64,000 nucleotides of DNA from UBA2386 sp046306335 (GTDB taxonomy: Bacteria; Planctomycetota; UBA1135; UBA2386): contig JBKDXM010000116.1 in the NCBI GenBank assembly GCA_046306335.1, positions 1 to 64,000 of the forward strand, written 5' to 3'. Shown one piece after another: positions 1 through 8,846 of this stretch (within the stretch, counting starts at the first letter, position 1; each line of letters starts with the position of its first letter). The position numbers and the translations under genes were made by a program. The notes beneath the pieces are model-generated. The model made no database searches, had not been told where the DNA came from, and saw only the letters and a program-made list of their open reading frames with translations.

Positions 1-1
1 C

Positions 2-110
2 GCCGCCCGGCACGCGTCTTCGCGTCCGGGAGCTCGCCGCCGATCCTCGGCGAATCCACCGATTCGCCTGCGGTCGTCGGCTTCGCCCCAGCCGCGAATC
101 CACGCACCGG
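2..110 (+). repeat. Dispersed intergenic repeat, copy A
   Basis: This 109-base stretch matches 21989-22097 in the same orientation with only five differences (at 31, 86, 90, 102 and 106). It contains two strong foldbacks: a 10-base-pair stem with one bulged base and a TCTT loop at 7-30, and a perfect stem GGCGAATC-CACC-GATTCGCC at 49-68. It lies outside any gene I trust. It is followed at 125-139 by an inverted copy of the 15-mer that precedes copy B, so the two together look like parts of a small non-coding element. Whether copy A also has a left end cannot be seen, because the window starts here. Confidence 0.85.
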
Positions 111-124
111 ATCGGCGCGCGTCC

Positions 125-146
125 CGTGACGCAGACTCCTAGGAGC
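125..146 (-). repeat. Stop-proximal 15-mer motif, copy 1
   Basis: On the minus strand this reads GCTCCTAGGAGTCTGCGTCACG; its core GGAGTCTGCGTCACG recurs at 17789-17803, 17848-17862 and 21966-21980. In this copy it lies about 50 bases past the stop of the membrane protein gene at 196-1053, in that gene's reading direction. The CTCCTAGGAG part is self-complementary. It could be the end of a small mobile repeat or part of a terminator-like structure; the sequence does not decide. Confidence 0.6.
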
Positions 147-195
147 TGGGCGTCGCCGCCACGGCAGGCCGCGCCGCGCGAGCGGTCGCTCACCA

Positions 196-1053
196 CTACC
201 GACCGTCGAGCGGCAGCCGCACTTCGGCAGGCCGCCCACGCGCGTCGGACGCGGTCGCGTCGTCGTCGACGAAGCGCACGACCAGCGTGCCGCCGTCGCG
301 GCCCAGCGTGGCCTCGCCGCAGTGGCCGCGCGCCAGCAGGCACCACCGCAACTCCAGCGCCGGGCCGAGTTCGAGCACGCGATCGATACGTACCATGTAG
401 TCGGTGAACGCCGCGGCGTTGATGCGCACCGCTTCGACGCGGCCCCACGCGGTCGAAAGCGTCGCGATCGACTCGTGCATCGGGTCCCGGCCGACGAAGG
501 CGCCGGGCGTCCACAGCCCGGCGAAGGCGACGAGGCCGAGCCAGCCCCACGGCAGCGCGAAGGCGAGCAAGCGCAGCAGCCGCCAGGGCAGCACCAACCA
601 GGCGCGAGCGGGGCGCGGCCACGGCGCCGCGGCGGCGAGCGCCAGCGCCGCGGTGACGGCGAACGGCGCCACCGGCAGGTCCGCCGGTGGCGGCAACGCG
701 TCCGGGAGCGCCGCTGCCAGGCCGGCAAGGAGCCAAACCAGCGCCAGCCCGACGACCCACGCGCCGAAGGCGGCGACCGGGATCGCCATGAGGCAGACGA
801 CGACGACGAACACGCGCTGCTGTGCACGGTCCCAGGCGCTCGTCAGCGGTGTCAGCGGCGCGAGGGAGCGTCGGAGCGAGCCGAGCCACGGGAGGCTGAC
901 CAGCAGCGCGGCGAGCAGCAGGTTGGCGGCCGTCGACGGCGTGCGCAGGCCGCCGACTCCCGACAGCAGGCCGAACGCGTTGGCGACGGCCAGGTTGGCG
1001 ACGAGCAGCGCCGGCGCGCCGCGCGCTGGGGGTGTCGGGTCGGCGGCCGCCAT
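196..1053 (-). CDS. Hypothetical multi-pass membrane protein
   Basis: I do not recognise the family. The 285-residue product has hydrophobic stretches at roughly residues 13-35, 42-58, 79-117 (long enough for two helices), 128-143 and 149-180, then a soluble tail of about 105 residues with mixed charges. The ATG at 1053 is preferred over the longer frame to 1215, whose extra residues are rich in Arg, Pro and Cys and look like non-coding translation. The gene is divergent from arginase across 194 bases. No catalytic motif is visible, so transport, sensing or a structural role are all open. Confidence 0.6.
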   Translation of the reverse strand: MAAADPTPPARGAPALLVANLAVANAFGLLSGVGGLRTPSTAANLLLAALLVSLPWLGSLRRSLAPLTPLTSAWDRAQQRVFVVVVCLMAIPVAAFGAWVVGLALVWLLAGLAAALPDALPPPADLPVAPFAVTAALALAAAAPWPRPARAWLVLPWRLLRLLAFALPWGWLGLVAFAGLWTPGAFVGRDPMHESIATLSTAWGRVEAVRINAAAFTDYMVRIDRVLELGPALELRWCLLARGHCGEATLGRDGGTLVVRFVDDDATASDARGRPAEVRLPLDGR

Positions 1054-1247
1054 GGCGGCAGTTTCCGCGCACGGTCCGCCGGGGCAAACCCCGCCGCCAC
1101 ATACGGTTCCGCCGTGTTCGGCCGCTGGCGCCGGTGGCAACGATCGTTCGCGTTGCTTGGCTGGCAACGTCCGGGGGCTTACACCGGGCGCCCGGAACGG
1201 CCGAAACGGACGCATCGTCCGCGCCTTCCGCCCGCAAGGAACCCCCG

Positions 1248-2174
1248 ATGTCGCCCCTCGCAGCCAGCAAGACCGTCCGCCTCGTGGGCGTCCCGATGGA
1301 TCTCGGCGCCGGCCGTCGCGGCGTCGACATGGGGCCGTCGGCGATCCGCATCGCCGGCGTCACGCAGGGTCTGCAGGGCATCGGGTACACGGTCGAGGAC
1401 GACGGCGACGTCGGCGTGCCCGCGCCCGAGAAGCACCACCCGGGCGACCACAAGGTGCGCTACCTCAACCCGATCTACCACGTCTGCAATCGCCTGCGCT
1501 TGCGCGTGCGGCGGTCGCTCGACCAGGGAGAGATCCCGGTCGTGCTCGGCGGCGACCACAGCATCGCCATCGGCACCGTCGCCGGCGTCAGCGAACACTT
1601 CCGCAGCCAGGGGCAGAAGGTCGGCCTCATCTGGGTCGACGCCCACGGCGACATGAACACGCCGGAGAGCTCACCGACCGGCAACGTGCACGGCATGCCG
1701 CTCGCGAGCCTGCTCGGCATGGGCCATCCGCTGCTGGTCCAGATGGGCGGCTTCTGGCCCAAGGTCGATGCCGCCAACGTCTGCCTGATCGGCATCCGCG
1801 ACATCGACGACGGCGAGCGGCGCAACATCCGCGCGTCCGGCATCCACGCCTACACGATGCGCGACGTCGACGAGCGCGGCATGCGCGCCGTGATGGAGGA
1901 GTCGATCGCCTTCGCGTCGGCCGGCACGGCCGGCTTCCACGTGTCGTTCGACCTCGACGGCATGGACCCGCGCGACGTGCCCGGCACCGGCACGCCGGTA
2001 AAGGGCGGCATCAGCTGGCGCGAGGCGAACCTGCTGATGGAGATGGTCAGCGACTCGGGTCGCATGACGAGCCTCGAAGTCACCGAGTTGAACCCGATCC
2101 TCGACGTGAAGAACCAGTCCGGCGAAGTGGCCGTCGACGTGATCCTGAGCGCCTTCGGCAAGCGCATCCTCTGA
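1248..2174 (+). CDS. rocF: Arginase
   Basis: Hydrolyses arginine to ornithine and urea in the cytoplasm. The 308-residue product has the full set of ureohydrolase metal motifs: GGDHS at 101-105, DAHGD at 131-135 followed by the TP...TGNVHGMP substrate loop, and SFDLDGMDP at 233-241, with the conserved Glu at 280 in TELNP. Length is normal for arginase. The start is fixed by the ribosome binding site AAGGA at 1236-1240, seven bases before the ATG; an upstream in-frame extension to 1032 has no such site. The loop after DAHGD fits arginase better than agmatinase. It stands alone, convergent with the barrel protein gene downstream. Confidence 0.92.
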   Translation: MSPLAASKTVRLVGVPMDLGAGRRGVDMGPSAIRIAGVTQGLQGIGYTVEDDGDVGVPAPEKHHPGDHKVRYLNPIYHVCNRLRLRVRRSLDQGEIPVVLGGDHSIAIGTVAGVSEHFRSQGQKVGLIWVDAHGDMNTPESSPTGNVHGMPLASLLGMGHPLLVQMGGFWPKVDAANVCLIGIRDIDDGERRNIRASGIHAYTMRDVDERGMRAVMEESIAFASAGTAGFHVSFDLDGMDPRDVPGTGTPVKGGISWREANLLMEMVSDSGRMTSLEVTELNPILDVKNQSGEVAVDVILSAFGKRIL

Positions 2175-2234
2175 CCGCGCCGCCGGCAGGAGCCGCCGCA
2201 GCGGGCTATCGGGTTGGATTCGCCCGCGGGGGTT

Positions 2235-2249
2235 CGCCGCGTTGCGGCG
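2235..2249. terminator. Small hairpin between convergent genes
   Basis: CGCCGC-GTT-GCGGCG forms a six-base-pair GC stem between the ends of the arginase gene (2174) and the convergent barrel gene (2262). There is no T tract on either side, so intrinsic termination is only a guess from position. Confidence 0.3.
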
Positions 2250-2261
2250 GCGACCAGACAA

Positions 2262-3338
2262 TCAGAAGCTGATGCCGAGCGACGCTTCGAGGTACACGCC
2301 CTGATCCAGCGGGCCGTCGATCGGATCGAATGCGTTGGCGCCGGTGGTCAGGCTGTACTCGCCTGCGATCACGATGCCGCCGCGTGCCTGGAACGAGACG
2401 TTGTCGTTGATGCGGGCCAGCATGCCGAGGTAGGCGATGGCCTCCTGCACGCGGGCGTTGGCGCGTTGGTTGCGGTCCAGGCCGGTGCGGCTCGTGTGCA
2501 CGTGGTACTCGGCGCCGGTCACACATCCGCCGAACAGCAGGCCGAAGCTCTGACTGGGCCACAGCGACAGCTCGAAGCGCTCGGGCGCGAGCACGTCGAG
2601 GCGCAGGTTGTCCGAGAGTTCCCAGCTGAAACCGAGGATCGGCAGCCACGGCGCCTCCTCGTAGACCTGGTTGTAGCGGGCGCCGAACTTGAAGAAGAAG
2701 TTGTCGAGCGACCGCACCGTGAACATCGCGAACGACGGGAAGTCGAAGTCCTGGTGGTGCAGCGTGTCGTCGATGTCCGACCAGACGCCCGGATGCGTCT
2801 CCGCTTCGAGCAGGACGTTGTCCGTCAGGAACACGCCGAAGCCGAACTTGCCGCCCATGCCGTAGAGCGTCTCGTCACCCCAGCCATTGTTGCCGTTGGT
2901 GCCGCCGTCGCCGAAGTCGCTCGATGCGAGGTACCGGCGCGCCTTGTAGTACGCGCCGAAGGTCAGGTAGCCGTCGGTCGAGACCAGCGGCCGGAAGGTC
3001 GCGTCGAAGTCGTAGCCGAGCATGTCGAAGCTGCCCGGCTCGTTGTTGACGCGTTGGTTGGGCAGCGCGCGGGCCGCGATCTCGACGTCCGGCGTGTAGC
3101 GCTGCCGGCGATTCATGAAGTCGCCGTGGTGCTGCAGGAACTGGCCCCGGAGCGAGTAGTCGACGTCGCCTTGCGGCAGCGTCGACGCGGCCGCCGACAG
3201 GCCGTAGGCGTCGGTGTACGTCGGCGCGTCGTAGCGGCTGGCGCCGCCGAAGGATTGCGGAATGGCGGAGTCTTGCGCCGTCGACGTGGCGACGAGCAGG
3301 CTGGCACCGAGAAGGATTCGTGCGTTCGTGTAGCGCAT
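2262..3338 (-). CDS. Predicted outer-membrane beta-barrel protein
   Basis: The product is 358 residues with a clean signal peptide (hydrophobic ILLGASLLVATS, cleavage likely after TAQ near residue 22). The mature part is a run of alternating, aromatic-rich strands and ends in the terminal Phe of LGISF, the usual signature for outer-membrane insertion. It resembles the planctomycete outer-membrane barrel proteins of unknown function (DUF6268-like), which is a recollection of type rather than a searched match. I chose the ATG at 3338 because it begins the signal peptide; the frame extends to 3404 without one. Cargo or function cannot be read from the sequence. Confidence 0.7.
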   Translation of the reverse strand: MRYTNARILLGASLLVATSTAQDSAIPQSFGGASRYDAPTYTDAYGLSAAASTLPQGDVDYSLRGQFLQHHGDFMNRRQRYTPDVEIAARALPNQRVNNEPGSFDMLGYDFDATFRPLVSTDGYLTFGAYYKARRYLASSDFGDGGTNGNNGWGDETLYGMGGKFGFGVFLTDNVLLEAETHPGVWSDIDDTLHHQDFDFPSFAMFTVRSLDNFFFKFGARYNQVYEEAPWLPILGFSWELSDNLRLDVLAPERFELSLWPSQSFGLLFGGCVTGAEYHVHTSRTGLDRNQRANARVQEAIAYLGMLARINDNVSFQARGGIVIAGEYSLTTGANAFDPIDGPLDQGVYLEASLGISF

Positions 3339-3676
3339 ACGCCCTGAACTGACCGTGGTTGACCGACCGGATCGTGGCCGGTCAGGCGTGGGATTCAAGG
3401 GCAAAGCCGGCGCACCACCAGCCGCGATCGCGGATCGTGGACACCGTGTCCCGCGCCGGCGCGGCGGGGGAGCGACCGCGGAGCGGCCGGCGGTCAGCGC
3501 GCCGCCCGCCCGCCCTGCCGGTCCGCCTCCTGCCGCCGCCTGTCGCCGTCCGGACGGCGGCGCCGTGCGGCGTCACCACGCGCCGATCGGTCGCCAGGCG
3601 CGGCGCGGCCGCCGCGGCAACCCATGGCGACCCGACCACGCCAAGCGCCCGTCGAACCACGCAGCCGCGCGGACGG
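3339..3676. other. Intergenic stretch without a gene
   Basis: No convincing gene is present in these 338 bases. It contains a stem GACCGG/CCGGTC at 3365-3383 just upstream of the barrel gene start, and a perfect 16-base palindrome CGCCGTCCGGACGGCG at 3544-3559, about 120 bases past the stop of the minus-strand prenyltransferase-repeat gene. The first may lie in a promoter region and the second may help end the upstream transcript; neither has further support. Confidence 0.5.
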
Positions 3677-4789
3677 TCAGCGCTGGAAGATCGGCAGGTA
3701 CTGGCGCGGCATCTGCAGCAGCACGCAGGCGACCGCCGTGGCGAACGGATCGCCCGGACCGGTGCGATTGCGCCAGCGCCCGTCGGCCAACTGGGCGGCG
3801 AGCAGGTCCTTCGACAGCCGGGCGAAGTAGCTGCGCAGGCGCGGCCCGCCGGCTTGGTAGAACGCCTGCGCCGCGTAGTAGTTGCCGTACCAGTAGAAGT
3901 AGTGCTCGCCGTACCAGCGGGCGACGTCGCCGTAGTCGCGTTCGAGGAAGCCGAGCACCGGGTCGTGCAGTTCCTCGTCGTGGATGCCGGCGCTGCGCAG
4001 CGCGGTCGCCGCGGCGGCGTTGATGGCGTACTCGGTCGGCTTCTCGTACTGGCCGCGGCCGTGGATCTTGTAGTAGTAGAGACCTTGGTGCGGGCCGCGG
4101 GGGACGCGGCTCTGGCGCACGTACTCCATCGCGCGCTCGATCGTCGTGGCCGGCACGCGGATGCCGATGTTGCGTGCGGCGCGCAAGGCCTGGACCTGGC
4201 ACACCGTGACCGAGAGGTCGAGTTCGCGGTCGAACGGGTTGTAGCGCCAGCCGCCGAGTTCGTTCTGGCACTCGACGATCAACTGCACGGCGCGCTCGAG
4301 CGTCGTGCGCAGGCTCGGCGTCGCCGACGAGCCGTAGACCTCCGCCAGGAACAGCGTTGCGAAGGCGTGGCTGTACATGCGCGTGCCGGAGTCGGTCAGG
4401 TACCCGTTCTCCATCGCCGTCGACTCGACGTACGCCACCGTCCGCCGCACCACGTCGGCGTAGGGACCGCGATCGGGCAGGCTGCCGCTGGCGAGGAACG
4501 CCATGCCGCAGAGCGCGGTGACGCCGAGGTGCCCGTGGCCGAGTCGCGTCTGCGCTTCCGGCAGCAGCGCCTGCGCCAGCACTTCGTAGTCGTCGCCAAC
4601 CTTGTGGCCGACGTAGCCGATCCAGCAACCCGTCGGCAGCTGGCGGTCGCGCAACCACGCGAGTCCGCGCTCCGCCGCGGCGGCGCAGCGCTCCGCGTCG
4701 GCGCGTTCGAACCACGGCGTTGCCGCGGTCGCGACGGCCGGTTCCTGCGGCGAAGACAGGATGGTGAGCAGGGTGAGGGCGGCGAGCAT
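3677..4789 (-). CDS. Secreted prenyltransferase/squalene-oxidase repeat protein
   Basis: The 370-residue product starts with a short signal peptide (LAALTLLTILSS) and then carries alpha/alpha-toroid repeats of the prenyltransferase and squalene oxidase type, with GGW-like repeat signatures (LGGWRYNPFDRELDLSV; LADGRWRNRTGPGDPFATA). It lacks the DxDD motif of class II terpene cyclases, so a true cyclase is unlikely. It is the last gene of a minus-strand operon with DUF1553 and DUF1501 genes, 11 bases after the DUF1501 stop. Proteins of this type are common in planctomycetes with unknown function; a binding or carbohydrate-related role alongside its operon partners is inference. Confidence 0.75.
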   Translation of the reverse strand: MLAALTLLTILSSPQEPAVATAATPWFERADAERCAAAAERGLAWLRDRQLPTGCWIGYVGHKVGDDYEVLAQALLPEAQTRLGHGHLGVTALCGMAFLASGSLPDRGPYADVVRRTVAYVESTAMENGYLTDSGTRMYSHAFATLFLAEVYGSSATPSLRTTLERAVQLIVECQNELGGWRYNPFDRELDLSVTVCQVQALRAARNIGIRVPATTIERAMEYVRQSRVPRGPHQGLYYYKIHGRGQYEKPTEYAINAAAATALRSAGIHDEELHDPVLGFLERDYGDVARWYGEHYFYWYGNYYAAQAFYQAGGPRLRSYFARLSKDLLAAQLADGRWRNRTGPGDPFATAVACVLLQMPRQYLPIFQR

Positions 4790-4800
4790 CGAGAACCCGG

Positions 4801-6201
4801 TCAGGCGAGCAGCGACCGCTGCACCGTGCCGTACACGTCGGTCAGGCGCAGATCGCGCCCGCCGAAGCGGTAGGTCATGCGCTCGTGGTCGACGCCGAGC
4901 TGCCAGAGGATCGTAGCGTGCAGGTCGTGCACCGTGACCGGATCGACGACGGCCTTGTAGCCGTATTCGTCGGTGGCGCCGTGGCTGTGGCCGGACCGGA
5001 AGCCGCCGCCAGCCCTCCACATGGTGACGCCGACGGGGTTGTGGTCGCGGCCGGACCCGCCCTGCGCGAAGGGCGTGCGGCCGAATTCGCCGCCCCAGAG
5101 CACGATCGTCTCGTCGAGCAGGCCGCGCGCGGCGAGGTCGGCGAGCAGCGCGGCGATCGGGCGGTCGACCATGCGGCAGTTGTCGGCGAGGCCCTTCGGG
5201 AGATCGCCGTGCTGGTCCCAGCGATCGTGGCGGGTGTCGGCGCACGTCAGCTGGACGAAGCGCACGCCGCGTTCGACGAGCCGCCGCGCCAGCAGGCATT
5301 GGCGCGCGAACGTGCGCGTCGGCTCGTATTCGTCGTCGCAGCCGTACATGGCCTGCAGGGCGGCTGACTCGCCGCGCAGCGAGGTCAGCTCCGGCACCGC
5401 CGCCTGCATGCGGAAGGCGAGCTCGGCGTTGGCGACGGCGGCGTCGATCGCCGGCTCGGCGCCCTGGCGTTGCCGCGCGGCCTCGTCGAGCGCGCGCCCG
5501 AATCGCAGCTTGCGGCGCTGGCGCAGCGGCTCGCGCTCGCGCGGCGCGACGTTGGCGACGGCGTCGCCGCGCATCTGGAACACCGAGCCCTGGCTGTGCG
5601 CCGGCAGGAAGCTGCTGTGGAAGCAGTCGATGCCGCCTGGCGGGATCAGCCCGCCGTTGAGCACGACGTACGCCGGCAGGTCGTCGGCTTCGCAGCCGAG
5701 GCCGTACGCGATCCATGCGCCCATGCCGGGTCGACCCTGCAGGCCGTGGCCGGTGTGCAGGAAGTAGTTGGCGTTGGTGTGTTCGCTGAAGTCGGCGACC
5801 ATCGAGCGCACGACGCACAGCCGGTCGGCCTGCCCGGCGAGATGGGGCAGCAGGTCGCTGATCCACTGGCCGCTGGCGCCGCGCCGGGCGAACTTCGCGC
5901 ACGGTCCGAGCGTGTCGCCGGCGTCGTTGAACTGCGTCGGCTCCTTCGGCAGCGGGAACGGCTTGCCGTGGTCGGCGACGAGCCGCGGCTTGAAGTCGAA
6001 CAGGTCGTGGCCGCTCGGACCGCCGTCCATGTAGAGGAAGATCACCGACTTCGCGCGGGGGGCGTGGTGGCGGACCTGGGCGCCGCGGCCGGCGCCATCG
6101 CCGCCGCCGAGCAGGTGGCAGATCGGCAGCGCGGCGAAGCCGTTCCAGGCGCGCTGCAGGAACGCGCGTCGCGTCGGCGTCGTGCTCGGTTCGGCGCTCA
6201 T
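4801..6201 (-). CDS. DUF1501 family protein (Tat-exported, sulfatase-like fold)
   Basis: A 466-residue DUF1501 protein. The N terminus has a twin-arginine signal (TRRAFLQRAW, about residues 10-19). Family hallmarks follow: a YMDGGPSGHDLFDFKP segment, the GRPGMGAWIAYGLG region, and near the end WGGEFGRTPFAQGG with GRDHNP. DUF1501 belongs to the alkaline-phosphatase/sulfatase superfamily and nearly always sits beside a DUF1549/DUF1553 gene, as here, 10 bases upstream. Its substrate is unknown in general. The start at 6201 is chosen because the Tat signal follows directly; upstream frame to 6372 lies inside the neighbouring gene. Confidence 0.9.
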   Translation of the reverse strand: MSAEPSTTPTRRAFLQRAWNGFAALPICHLLGGGDGAGRGAQVRHHAPRAKSVIFLYMDGGPSGHDLFDFKPRLVADHGKPFPLPKEPTQFNDAGDTLGPCAKFARRGASGQWISDLLPHLAGQADRLCVVRSMVADFSEHTNANYFLHTGHGLQGRPGMGAWIAYGLGCEADDLPAYVVLNGGLIPPGGIDCFHSSFLPAHSQGSVFQMRGDAVANVAPREREPLRQRRKLRFGRALDEAARQRQGAEPAIDAAVANAELAFRMQAAVPELTSLRGESAALQAMYGCDDEYEPTRTFARQCLLARRLVERGVRFVQLTCADTRHDRWDQHGDLPKGLADNCRMVDRPIAALLADLAARGLLDETIVLWGGEFGRTPFAQGGSGRDHNPVGVTMWRAGGGFRSGHSHGATDEYGYKAVVDPVTVHDLHATILWQLGVDHERMTYRFGGRDLRLTDVYGTVQRSLLA

Positions 6202-6211
6202 CGGCGGCGGC

Positions 6212-8782
6212 TCATCGCAGGTACAGGAACTCCTGCGCCAGCACGAGACCGTGCAGCAGGTCGGGCCACGCCGTCTCGCCGCCCGCCGCCAGGAAGTCGC
6301 GGCTGATCGCCGCCTCGTCCGGCGCGGGCGACCGGGCGAAGGCGCGCAGGAAGGCCGCGGCGATCCGGCCATCGATGCCGGCGATCGCGCCGTCGGCGCA
6401 CAAGGCGTTGGCCCAGCGCGCGACCAGTTCGTGCACGAACGGGTCGTTGGCGAGCGTCAGCGCCTGGGCCGGCACGTTGGAGACGTTGCGTTGACCGACG
6501 GTCGCGAACGGGGTCGGCAGGTCGAAGGCGAGCAGCATCGCCGGCAGGAAGTTGCGCCGCACGGCGAGGTAGATGCTGCGCCGCCCGTCGCCGTCGACCG
6601 GGCCGGCCCGCTCGGGCCGGCCGCGCGCCTTGACGATCGTCTCGCGCGGCAGTTCGACGGGCGGGCCGAACGGGGTCGGATCGAGCCGTCCGCTGATCGC
6701 GAGCAGCGCGTCGCGCACGGCTTCGGCGTCGAGGCGCTGCACGTTCTGCCGGTGCAGCAGCAGGTTCGCCGGATCGGCCGCTTCGCCGTCGGCGCGGCGC
6801 GCGCTGTCCTGGCGGTACGCCGCCGACGTGACCAGCAGCCGCAGCGCGCGCTTGCGCGACCAGCCCTGGCGCAGGAACTCGCCGGCCAGCCAGTCCAGCA
6901 GTCCGGGATGCGTCGGCGGATCGCCGAGCGCGCCGAGGTTGTCGACGCTGCGCGCGATGCCGCGCTCGAACAGCTGGCGCCAAAGCCGGTTGACCAGCAC
7001 CCGGGCGACCAACGGCGCGCCGTCGGTGGTCATCGCCTCGGCCAACTGCAGCCGCCCGCTGCCGGGGCCGGTCGCGGTGGCCGCGTCGCGCGCGAGGGCC
7101 TGGAGGAACCGGCGCGGGGCGGCTTCGCCGGGGCGGCGATGGTCGCCGCGCAACGCGACAGCGAGATCGCGGCCGGTGCCATCGGCCATCGCCGGCATGG
7201 TCGGCGACACCGGCAGCGCGGCGACCGCTGCGTCCAGTTCCCGCAGCGCCGCCGCCACGGCCGCAGGTGGCTCGGTCCAGGCGTGCCCAGGCAGCGGTGG
7301 CGCCGTCGCGGCCGGCGGCGGCGCGGCGTGCGCCGACACGACGACCGCTTGCACGGCGATCCAGCCGTCGTCCGGGTAGGACTTGCGGTCGTGCTCCGGA
7401 TCGGCGAGGTCGTGGGCGCGCTGGTCGATCGCCTGCACGAAGGCCTGCCGGCCGGCCCATGCGCCGCAATCGAAGGTCACCCAGTGCGCGTCGGGATCGC
7501 CGACGCCCTTGTGCAGTTCGCCGTAGATCGGGGCCCGCACGAGGTGGAAGCCGTCGACGACGACCTTCAGCCGGGCGTGCTCGCCGGCGGCGCGCACGTG
7601 CACGTAGCGCGCGGTCAGCGGGAAGGTCGGCGACGCCAGCGTGCCTTCGCGACGACGGCCGGCGACGGCGCTGTGCCAGACTGCGCCGGGCAATTGCCGC
7701 AGCGCCGGCGCGGCGGCAGCGGGGTCCAGGCACAGCGGTCCCCGCCACGGCTGCGGCCCGAAGCCGTCGTTGACGACGAACCAGCCCGTCGTCGGATCCT
7801 CGGCGCTGGCGACGACGCGATCGCCGGCGCGCAGCGGCAGCGGGTCGGTCGCGGGCTCTGGCGCAGCGGTGTGCGCCGTCGCCCATGCCGCGGCGAGCTG
7901 GCGCTGCGCGGACAACGCGCGCTGGAAGGGCGCGGCCTGGACGTCTAGCGGGCACAGCGGCGCCTGCACGTAGCGCGAACTCTGCACGAAGCCGGCGAAG
8001 GCGTAGTAGTCGGCGGCGCGGATGGCGTCGAACTTGTGGTCGTGGCAGCGCGCGCACGCGATCGTCAGGCCGAGGAACGCCTTGCCGAGCACGTCGACCT
8101 GGTTGTCGACGCGGTCGGCTTCGTGCTTGGCGGCGTCGACCGGCGAATGCGTCTGCTCGACGAACCAGAAGGCCGCCGTCGCCTGCACGCTCTCGTCGGC
8201 ACCCCCGTCGCCGAGCCGCTTCACCGGCAGCAGGTCGCCGGCGACGTGCTCGCGCACGAACTGGTCGAACGGCACGTCGTCGCGGCAGGCGCGGATCACG
8301 TAGTCGCGGTAGCGCCACGCATTGGGCACCTCGAAGTCGAACTCGTGGCCGAGGGTCTCGGCGTAGCGCACGAGGTCGAGCCAATGGCGCGCCTGCCGTT
8401 CGGCGTAGTGCACGCTGCCGAGGAGTTCGTCCACCGCGCGTTCCCAGGCGGCGTCGCTCGGGTCGGCGCAGAACCGCGCCACGGCCTCGGGCGTCGGCGG
8501 CAGGCCGACGAGGTCGAACCAGAGTCGCCGCAGTTGCGCGTGGGGCGGCGCTGGCGGCGAGCGCCGCAACCCGGCGGCGGCGAGCTTCTCGTCGACGAAG
8601 GCGTCGACCGGATGGCCGGCGGCGGGCGGCAGGTCGACGCGCAGCGGTTGCCACGCCCAATGCGCCGCGCGGCGTTGCGCGAACTCGTCGGCGCCGACCG
8701 GCGGCGGCGCCTGCGCCGGCGCGCTGGCGGCGGTCGCGACGACGACCGCAAGCCATTGCGCGCGCGCGAGGAACGAGGACAT
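6212..8782 (-). CDS. DUF1549/DUF1553 (PSCyt2/PSD1) protein without N-terminal cytochrome domain
   Basis: The 856-residue product has a signal peptide ending near AQA (residue 25), then a DUF1549 (PSCyt2) domain with the characteristic FDLVGLPPTPEA and the haem-like CARCHDHKFD at 243-252, a lectin-like middle part, and a C-terminal DUF1553 (PSD1) domain with LVNRLWRQLFERGI and GNVSNVPAQALTL-type segments. Unlike the second homologue at 32932-36483 it has no N-terminal planctomycete cytochrome C domain. It is first in the operon with DUF1501 and the toroid protein. The family is typical of planctomycetes and is thought to be exported; the reaction is not known. Confidence 0.9.
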   Translation of the reverse strand: MSSFLARAQWLAVVVATAASAPAQAPPPVGADEFAQRRAAHWAWQPLRVDLPPAAGHPVDAFVDEKLAAAGLRRSPPAPPHAQLRRLWFDLVGLPPTPEAVARFCADPSDAAWERAVDELLGSVHYAERQARHWLDLVRYAETLGHEFDFEVPNAWRYRDYVIRACRDDVPFDQFVREHVAGDLLPVKRLGDGGADESVQATAAFWFVEQTHSPVDAAKHEADRVDNQVDVLGKAFLGLTIACARCHDHKFDAIRAADYYAFAGFVQSSRYVQAPLCPLDVQAAPFQRALSAQRQLAAAWATAHTAAPEPATDPLPLRAGDRVVASAEDPTTGWFVVNDGFGPQPWRGPLCLDPAAAAPALRQLPGAVWHSAVAGRRREGTLASPTFPLTARYVHVRAAGEHARLKVVVDGFHLVRAPIYGELHKGVGDPDAHWVTFDCGAWAGRQAFVQAIDQRAHDLADPEHDRKSYPDDGWIAVQAVVVSAHAAPPPAATAPPLPGHAWTEPPAAVAAALRELDAAVAALPVSPTMPAMADGTGRDLAVALRGDHRRPGEAAPRRFLQALARDAATATGPGSGRLQLAEAMTTDGAPLVARVLVNRLWRQLFERGIARSVDNLGALGDPPTHPGLLDWLAGEFLRQGWSRKRALRLLVTSAAYRQDSARRADGEAADPANLLLHRQNVQRLDAEAVRDALLAISGRLDPTPFGPPVELPRETIVKARGRPERAGPVDGDGRRSIYLAVRRNFLPAMLLAFDLPTPFATVGQRNVSNVPAQALTLANDPFVHELVARWANALCADGAIAGIDGRIAAAFLRAFARSPAPDEAAISRDFLAAGGETAWPDLLHGLVLAQEFLYLR

Positions 8783-8846
8783 GGCCCGCTTCTAGATGGT
8801 CGCCGTCGGGCCGGCAACCCGGTAGCGTGTCACGACCTCGCACACC

